From Ferribacterium limneticum (GTDB lineage: Bacteria > Pseudomonadota > Gammaproteobacteria > Burkholderiales > Rhodocyclaceae): a stretch of 64,000 bases of DNA. Of this stretch, positions 63,031-64,000 are shown piece by piece (the stretch's first letter is position 1; every line of letters begins with the position of its first letter). The DNA is taken from NCBI RefSeq assembly GCF_020510625.1, contig NZ_CP075191.1:3511501-3575500 (forward strand), in the 5' to 3' direction. A model generated the notes under the pieces. That model was not told the DNA's origin and searched no databases. It was given only the letters and a program-made list of their open reading frames with translations. Position numbers and translations under genes: made by a program.

Positions 63031-64000
63031 GTCGCCATCGCTGCCCCCGGCGCTGACAATGGTGCGCAGCACCGTTTGCGCCAGGTTGTCCGCCGTCAGG
63101 CCGTAGTGGTCATAGAGCACCGGGGCCGGGGCCGAGGCGCCGAATTCGTCGATGCCGAGCACGTCGCCGTCGAGGCCGACGTACTTGTGCCAGAAATCGG
63201 TCTGCCCGGCTTCGATGGCGACGCGGCAGACGTCCGTCGGCAGCACGAGCTTTTTCCAGGTCGACGACTGCTGGTCGAAGCGCCGCGTGCAGGGCATCGA
63301 GACGACGCGCACGGCGACGCCGCCGGCTTTCAGGATGGCCTGCGCCTGCATGGCGATGGCGACTTCGGAGCCGGTCGCGATGATCACCGCCTGCAGCTGG
63401 CCATCGGCTTCGGAGAGCACGTAGCCGCCACGGCTGGCACCTTCCGCCCGGCTCGTCGCGCCGCCGTATTGCGGCAGATTTTGACGCGACAAAAAGAGGG
63501 CGGAAGGTCCGTCTTGGCGCTCGAGCGCAGCGGCCCAGGCGATGGCTGTTTCCAGCTCGTCGCAGGGGCGCCACAGGTCGAGGCCGGGAATGATGCGCAG
63601 GCTGCTGGCGTGTTCGACCGGCTGGTGGGTCGGGCCGTCCTCGCCAAGGCCGATGGAATCGTGGGTGAGCACGTGGACGACGCGCTGCTTCATGAGCGCG
63701 CTCATCCGGATGGCGTTGCGGGCGTAGTCGGAGAACACGGCAAAGGTGCCGCCGTAGGGAATCAGCCCGCCGTGCAGGGCGACGCCGTTCATGATTGCCG
63801 TCATGCCGAATTCGCGGACGCCGTAGGAAACGTAGTTGGCCTGCCGCTCACCGGCGCCCCGAAGGAAGTGCCCTTGGGGTACCTCGTGCAGGGCGACGCT
63901 GCCCTTGCCGGCGGTCAGGTTGGAGCCGGTCAGGTCGGCCGAGCCGCCGAGCAGTTCGGGCACGCGGTCGACCAGCAGATCGAGGCAGTTTTGCGACGAT
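63025..64000 (-). CDS. Transketolase (second copy, cbbT-like), 5' end beyond window
   Basis: About 325 residues of the C-terminal half, open to the right window edge (reading SSQNCLDLLVDRVPELLGGS at the edge). Blocks shared with the first transketolase are [50 protein letters not shown] and LSRQNLP. It is clearly diverged from the first copy. It is first among the visible genes of the tkt-gap-fba-rpe cluster and ends within a heptamer repeat array. Confidence 0.93.

Overview
The window looks like chromosomal DNA of a GC-rich betaproteobacterium, most likely of the Rhodocyclales (Dechloromonas/Azonexus-like). This placement is inferred from gene content and style: a PPK2-type polyphosphate:AMP phosphotransferase, two sets of Calvin-cycle/glycolytic sugar-phosphate genes, an Epd-type dehydrogenase, many c-di-GMP proteins and REP-like intergenic repeats. 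No rRNA or tRNA gene was found.

Region 1 (1-18.7 kb) is housekeeping. A minus-strand operon rsmE-pap-argA (argA is cut by the window edge) lies opposite a thioredoxin-like gene and a PAS-GGDEF-EAL protein. A plus-strand central-carbon cluster follows: fbp, a lipoprotein, tkt, gap, a small exported protein, epd, pgk, pyk and fba. Clear intrinsic terminators follow the lipoprotein, gap and fba genes. An ankyrin-repeat protein and hflX close the region.

Region 2 (18.7-42.1 kb, minus strand) is a compact operon for an extracellular contractile injection system (eCIS, Afp/PVC-like). In transcription order it encodes a DUF4255 cap protein, an unassigned 332-aa protein, one long sheath, two tubes, a DUF5908 protein, a LysM protein, a VgrG-like spike, a PAAR tip, a gp25 baseplate wedge, two large baseplate J-like proteins, an unassigned 942-aa protein, a tape-measure protein, an AAA+ ATPase and a 1058-aa putative cargo. 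The cargo joins a DUF4157 eCIS domain to a long helical middle and a His-Me-finger-like nuclease end. A visibly AT-richer two-gene insert (Cys-rich exported protein plus a coupled 58-aa ORF) sits between the spike and PAAR genes.

Region 3 (42.1-51.4 kb, plus strand) starts divergently from the eCIS across an AT-rich control region. It encodes a possible 64-aa protein, a metacaspase-like protease, a 1821-aa protein with two alpha/beta-hydrolase domains, a CHAT protease domain and a helical repeat tail, an M15 peptidoglycan peptidase, and a polytopic membrane protein with a soluble TIR/deoxyribosyltransferase-like end. This is the best candidate for an undescribed system: a protease/lipase/lysin/membrane module beside an injection machine.

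Region 4 (51.7-60 kb) holds signalling genes (a membrane diguanylate cyclase, a small SpoIIAA-like protein, a Cache-PAS-PAS histidine kinase), nhaA, and an accessory islet with a HigB/HigA-type toxin-antitoxin pair and an HNH-like protein. The islet lies between the intact rpe gene and a remnant of an rpe 3' end.

Region 5 (59.8-64 kb, minus strand) is a second carbon cluster, tkt-gap-fba-rpe, probably Calvin-cycle (cbb) genes. Each of its junctions holds a different repeat element.
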